Source: Anaerolineales bacterium (GTDB taxonomy: Bacteria > Chloroflexota > Anaerolineae > Anaerolineales > UBA4823). Taken from it: a stretch of DNA of 8,112 nucleotides. Below the pieces are notes generated by a model, which searched no databases, was not told the DNA's origin, and saw only the letters and a list, made by a program, of their open reading frames with translations. The translations under genes and the position numbers were made by a program. Each line of letters begins with the position of its first letter. Position 1 is the stretch's first letter. This document shows positions 5,928 to 8,112 of this stretch, piece after piece. The stretch covers positions 1 through 8,112 of the forward strand of contig JAFGBV010000046.1 of the NCBI GenBank assembly GCA_016932955.1, written 5' to 3'.

Positions 5928-6425
5928 ATGTTACAACACATTATTGGCGTTTTCAAACTCAACCCCCAGACCTTCGAAACCATCGAAAAAGACACTAACC
6001 TGACCGGCTCCGCGGCATTGATCGTCGTCGTGGTTTCGCTCCTCTCGGGTCTGGGCACTGGCTTCTACAATACCGCTTTCGGCAGCAAGACTTTCTTCAG
6101 CGGCTTCCTCGGCGGTATCATCTCTGTCCTGCTGGGCTGGCTGCTCTGGTCGGGGGTCACCTGGTTCGTCGGCACGCGCCTGTTCAAGGGCCAAGCTGAC
6201 CTGGGCGAGATGCTGCGCGTAATCGGCTTCGCCTACTCCCCGCAGATCCTGAGCATCATCCCCTGCGTCGGCGGGATTATCGGCGCCATCTGGACGCTGG
6301 CGGCTGGCTTCGTCGCTGTGCGCCAGGGGCTCGACCTGGACAATACCAAGACAGCGTTGACCATCGTGGTAGGCTTTGTGGCCTACCTGGTACTCGTCGC
6401 AATCGTCAACGCGGTCCTGTTCTAA
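5928..6425 (+). CDS. Small integral membrane protein, Yip1-family domain
   Basis: This 165-residue membrane protein fits the bacterial and archaeal Yip1-like domain (PF04893); its function is unknown. A short amphipathic N-terminus (MLQHIIGVFKLNPQTFETI) leads into hydrophobic segments at about 28-47, 57-80, 100-131 (containing FAYSPQILSIIPCVGG and possibly two helices) and 143-164. The small-residue pattern, the GFAYSP-ILSIIP motif and the following GxIWTLAAGFVAVRQG are typical of the family. The ATG is well defined, with AAGGAG 7 bases upstream; the open frame extends further left but without a better start. It is transcribed away from tnaA across a 137-base gap and ends 38 bases before a strong terminator, so it is probably a single-gene unit. 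I saw no convincing promoter in the gap. A link to tryptophan or indole is not implied by position alone. Confidence 0.82.
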   Translation: MLQHIIGVFKLNPQTFETIEKDTNLTGSAALIVVVVSLLSGLGTGFYNTAFGSKTFFSGFLGGIISVLLGWLLWSGVTWFVGTRLFKGQADLGEMLRVIGFAYSPQILSIIPCVGGIIGAIWTLAAGFVAVRQGLDLDNTKTALTIVVGFVAYLVLVAIVNAVLF

Positions 6426-6463
6426 AGTTTGACGCCTGCCTAATATATCCAAAAACCCAAAGA

Positions 6464-6497
6464 CGCTAAGGACAATAATAATACCTTAGCGTTTTTT
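6464..6497 (+). terminator. Intrinsic terminator after the Yip1-family gene
   Basis: ACGCTAAGG (6464-6472) pairs perfectly with CCTTAGCGT (6484-6492) around an 11-base AT-rich loop. It is followed at once by six T residues (6492-6497, the first shared with the stem). It lies 38 bases after the stop codon. The A-rich tract before the stem gives weak capacity in the other direction. Confidence 0.9.
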
Positions 6498-6566
6498 GTA
6501 TTAATAGTTTAATTCACCCTTGTAAAAGCATTCCATAGGTCTCGTCTCTGGGTGTACAATATTTCC

Positions 6567-7033
6567 ATGAATTCACAACACAAAGCCTGGAATGAACGCC
6601 AAAAACGCCTGGTCGAATATTTGGGCATCCGTACCCTCGCCGGTCTGCTCCTGATGCCCGCCACGCGCCATCCCTTTATAACACCTGAACGAAACGATGT
6701 GCGTCAAAGACCTTCTACATCGCCGAGGTGGTGATCGAAGCGCCCGATAGAAGGCTGGCAGCCTTTTGTATCGGCTGGCTGGATCGATTCGACGATTCGC
6801 CGTTGAGCGGGCAGATCGAACCGTTGGGCTGCCATGCTGATTTTCGCCGCTACGCGCTGGGGCGCGTAGCGCTGGCGGAGGTGCTGCGCCGCATGCAGTC
6901 CATGGGCGTGCGGAACATCTACGTAGAGACAGACTCGTATCGCGATACCGCCTTCCGGCTATATGAGTCGATGGGCTTTGATGTCATTCGCGATGTGCTA
7001 GTCTTTCGCAAGGATTTTCGCCCTCTCGCCTAG
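6567..7033 (+). pseudogene. Decayed GNAT-family N-acetyltransferase (C-terminal half, broken frame)
   Basis: The reliable part is a frame open from 6689 to 7033 that encodes the acetyl-CoA-binding half of a GNAT acetyltransferase. It reads TFYIAEVVIEAPDRRLAAF, then GQIEPLGCHADFRRYALGR, and ends YRDTAFRLYESMGFDVIRDVLVFRKDF. The last block is the usual motif-B end of the fold. The pyrophosphate-binding R-x-x-G-x-G pattern is altered to RRYALG, with Ala for the first Gly. No good start exists: a TGA at 6686-6688 closes the frame, and the only in-frame internal starts (such as GTG at 6728) lack a spaced ribosome binding site and would lose the first strands. A different frame from ATG 6567 (MNSQHKAWNERQKRL) reads 55 residues and runs out of frame into the GNAT region, ending at 6734. 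A frameshift plus an internal deletion of a longer gene is the simplest reading. The substrate is unknown. Confidence 0.65.
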
Positions 7034-7063
7034 AGAAAAATTTCTTGACTATAGAATTGCAAT

Positions 7064-7092
7064 CCTGCCGCGGGAGATGAGCCCGCGGCAGG
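7064..7092. terminator. GC-rich 11-bp hairpin between convergent genes
   Basis: CCTGCCGCGGG (7064-7074) and CCCGCGGCAGG (7082-7092) form a perfect stem with a 7-base loop. It sits between the convergent GNAT remnant (stop at 7033) and the leftward lysine-rich gene (stop at 7130). That is where a shared bidirectional terminator is expected, but no T-tract adjoins either side. It may act with Rho or only as an mRNA end protector. Confidence 0.55.
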
Positions 7093-7111
7093 TCAGTCGT
7101 AGGTCAGTTGT
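7090..7111. repeat. Two-copy 11-bp tandem repeat
   Basis: AGGTCAGTCGT (7090-7100) is followed directly by AGGTCAGTTGT (7101-7111), identical at 10 of 11 positions. It starts inside the right arm of the GC-rich hairpin. Likely a minor slippage duplication in non-coding DNA. Confidence 0.5.
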
Positions 7112-7129
7112 GACAGGTTATTTGGGGTG

Positions 7130-7246
7130 CTAGACTGGTTTCTTGGCGGGCAGCTTGCTTTGTTTTTGTTCCGCTTTCTTCTTTTGCTGCTCCTGTTTTT
7201 GCTTGCTAGCCTTGTTCTTATCTTTCTTACTGCCTTTTTCTCCCAT
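7130..7246 (-). CDS. Small lysine-rich protein (38 residues)
   Basis: ATG at 7246 reads 38 residues to a TAG at 7130-7132. The protein starts MGEKGSKKDKNK, continues with a Gln/Lys-rich centre (KQKQEQQKKKAEQKQ) and ends KLPAKKPV. By count it has 15 Lys and 7 Gln, no Cys, Trp or aromatic residue, and only one Leu and one Val, so it should be very basic and disordered or helical. AAAGGAG sits 7 bases before the ATG, one of the best ribosome binding sites in the window, and a TATAAT lies upstream. Small basic proteins opening MG(E/D)KGSK-KDK recur in bacterial genomes as I recall, without an established role; nucleic-acid or ribosome binding would be a guess. The long leucine-rich frame on the opposite strand is its mirror image and not a gene. 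Confidence 0.75.
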   Translation of the reverse strand: MGEKGSKKDKNKASKQKQEQQKKKAEQKQSKLPAKKPV

Positions 7247-7308
7247 CGCGGTTCTCCTTTGTGCTTGCTAGTAAGGCGAGACAGTCACACACTGCCACGC
7301 ATCAAACA

Positions 7309-7314
7309 ATTATA
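7309..7314 (-). promoter_or_regulatory. Possible -10 box for the lysine-rich gene
   Basis: A perfect TATAAT on the minus strand lies between the methyltransferase stop and the lysine-rich gene, giving a leader of about 56 bases. The -35 at 17 bases upstream (TTCCAA) is poor and there is no TGn extension. The call therefore rests on one hexamer. If it is not used, the lysine-rich gene would depend on readthrough from the methyltransferase. Confidence 0.4.
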
Positions 7315-7349
7315 GTCGCTTCTGTACGGCTTTGGAACAAAATGAATGC

Positions 7350-8112
7350 TTATTGCTTCTCACCAACCAGCGTGAAAATCCAATCCTCCAGTTGAGCAGA
7401 TTCGAAGCTGAACTCTTTATAAATACGCATGGTTTTCAATCCCGCGGACTCAAAGAGTGCCTGTGCTTGCTGCTGTGTATAGTTGCGCGTGGCAGGGTTG
7501 CGCTCGTGCTGCTCCTCTGCCACCACTTCGCCATCCACCAGTACCTGGTACAAGTCGCGCGTCTCCTCGCACTCCATCTCCGGGTGGTAACGTGACCAGG
7601 CTACCCGACGGATCACCGCCCCGTCCTCAGGACGTGTGACCTGCTTCTCCCACTGGTTTTCCAGCGGATCAGCCGGGTTATAGATCATCATAAAAGGCGC
7701 TACCAGAGCGCCACCTGGTGCCAGATGTGTCGCCAGGTTCTGTACTGCCAGCCTGGCCATCCCGGGATCGATGATTAATTGCAGCGAGCTGGACGGCACC
7801 AGAATGGTTTTATACAGCCTGGGCAACGCCAGAGCCTCCACACACTGTTCGTGCAGCACTGGCTGCAAGCCGAGGCGGCGCGCCTTGCGCTGGCAGATCG
7901 CCAGCATTTCAGGCGAGTTGTCCACCCCCTCGATGTCAATGCCTTGCGCCAGGTAGTCCAGCAGCAGCCTTCCTGTCCCGCAGCCCACATCCAGTACCGG
8001 TTGCCCATATTGCTTGATGATATCCAGGTAAAAGAACCTGTCCGACCACTGTGATGTATCCCCTCGCAGCACGTCCCAGCATTCCGCCATTAAGCCTTTA
8101 TACTCGTAATCA
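7350..8112 (-). CDS. Class I SAM-dependent methyltransferase (5' end beyond the window)
   Basis: This Rossmann-fold methyltransferase uses S-adenosylmethionine; its substrate is unknown. Counting from the ATG at 8090, 246 residues are visible. Motif I is PVLDVGCGTGRLL (31-43), the acidic residue ending strand 2 is Asp57 (GVDNSPEML), the motif IV region is around LVPSSSLQLI (97-106), and the post-motif APGGALVAPF (124-133) leads into a C-terminal half that probably shapes the substrate site. The frame stays open from 8090 to the right edge with no stop and encodes DYEYKGL before MAECWDVLRGDTS. That reads like genuine protein, so the true start is probably outside the window; the ATG at 8090 also lacks a good ribosome binding site. 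The gene ends 103 bases before the lysine-rich gene in the same direction. Methyltransf_11/25-type domains cover many substrates, so no more specific name is justified. Confidence 0.88.
   Translation of the reverse strand, partial: DYEYKGLMAECWDVLRGDTSQWSDRFFYLDIIKQYGQPVLDVGCGTGRLLLDYLAQGIDIEGVDNSPEMLAICQRKARRLGLQPVLHEQCVEALALPRLYKTILVPSSSLQLIIDPGMARLAVQNLATHLAPGGALVAPFMMIYNPADPLENQWEKQVTRPEDGAVIRRVAWSRYHPEMECEETRDLYQVLVDGEVVAEEQHERNPATRNYTQQQAQALFESAGLKTMRIYKEFSFESAQLEDWIFTLVGEKQ

Noticed and set aside
5931..6452. 173-codon minus-strand frame opposite the Yip1-family gene
   Set aside because: Rich in Asp, Glu, Gln and Ala as expected of an antisense frame of a membrane protein gene; the plus strand has the ribosome binding site and terminator.
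7127..7315. Leucine/phenylalanine-rich plus-strand frame that looks like a small membrane protein
   Set aside because: The hydrophobic run is the reverse complement of AAG/AAA/CAA codons of the lysine-rich gene on the minus strand, which has the better ribosome binding site.
1..8112. CRISPR array, tRNA, rRNA or complete insertion sequence
   Set aside because: No regularly spaced repeats, cloverleaf, rRNA-like conserved stretch or transposase was recognised on either strand.

Overview
This 8.1-kb window looks like a chromosomal segment of a Chloroflexota bacterium, probably Anaerolineae-like. That placement is inferred from the lipoprotein linker rich in Ala, Pro, Thr and Glu, the general style of the proteins and a GC content near 50-58%. 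It is not proven. No rRNA, tRNA, CRISPR array, complete insertion sequence or phage gene is visible.

Bases 1-4250 hold a sugar-uptake operon read leftward: promoter, operator, a lacI-type repressor, ytfQ (lipoprotein sugar-binding protein), ytfR (double ATPase) and the first 83 codons of ytfT (permease), which runs off the left edge. All three transporter proteins resemble the Escherichia coli galactofuranose importer YtfQRT. In front of lacI is a textbook sigma-70 promoter (TTGACG, 17 bases, TAATAT). Just downstream lies a 36-bp block of three 12-bp units built from GATAAC half-sites, which is the likely repressor operator. No convincing promoter is seen in front of ytfQ, so the repressor probably controls itself and the whole transporter. 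A strong 13-bp hairpin between ytfQ and ytfR probably lets the binding protein be made in excess over the membrane complex.

Bases 4256-5823 hold two inverted repeats, one of them a perfect 19-bp hairpin, then a leftward tryptophanase gene (tnaA). Its active-site residues select indole lyase over tyrosine phenol-lyase. It has its own extended -10 promoter and a leader too short to encode a TnaC-type peptide. 

Bases 5928-6497 hold a rightward small membrane protein of the Yip1 type that ends at a clear intrinsic terminator. It is followed by a broken GNAT acetyltransferase remnant (6567-7033). Converging on that from the right are a 38-residue lysine-rich protein (7130-7246) with a strong ribosome binding site, and a class I SAM-dependent methyltransferase that enters from the right edge.

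I found no clear sign of an undescribed multi-gene system. The most useful leads are the operator and promoter architecture in front of lacI, the two inverted repeats in the tnaA-lacI gap, the intercistronic hairpin, the mixed tryptophanase/tyrosine phenol-lyase character of TnaA, and the small lysine-rich gene.
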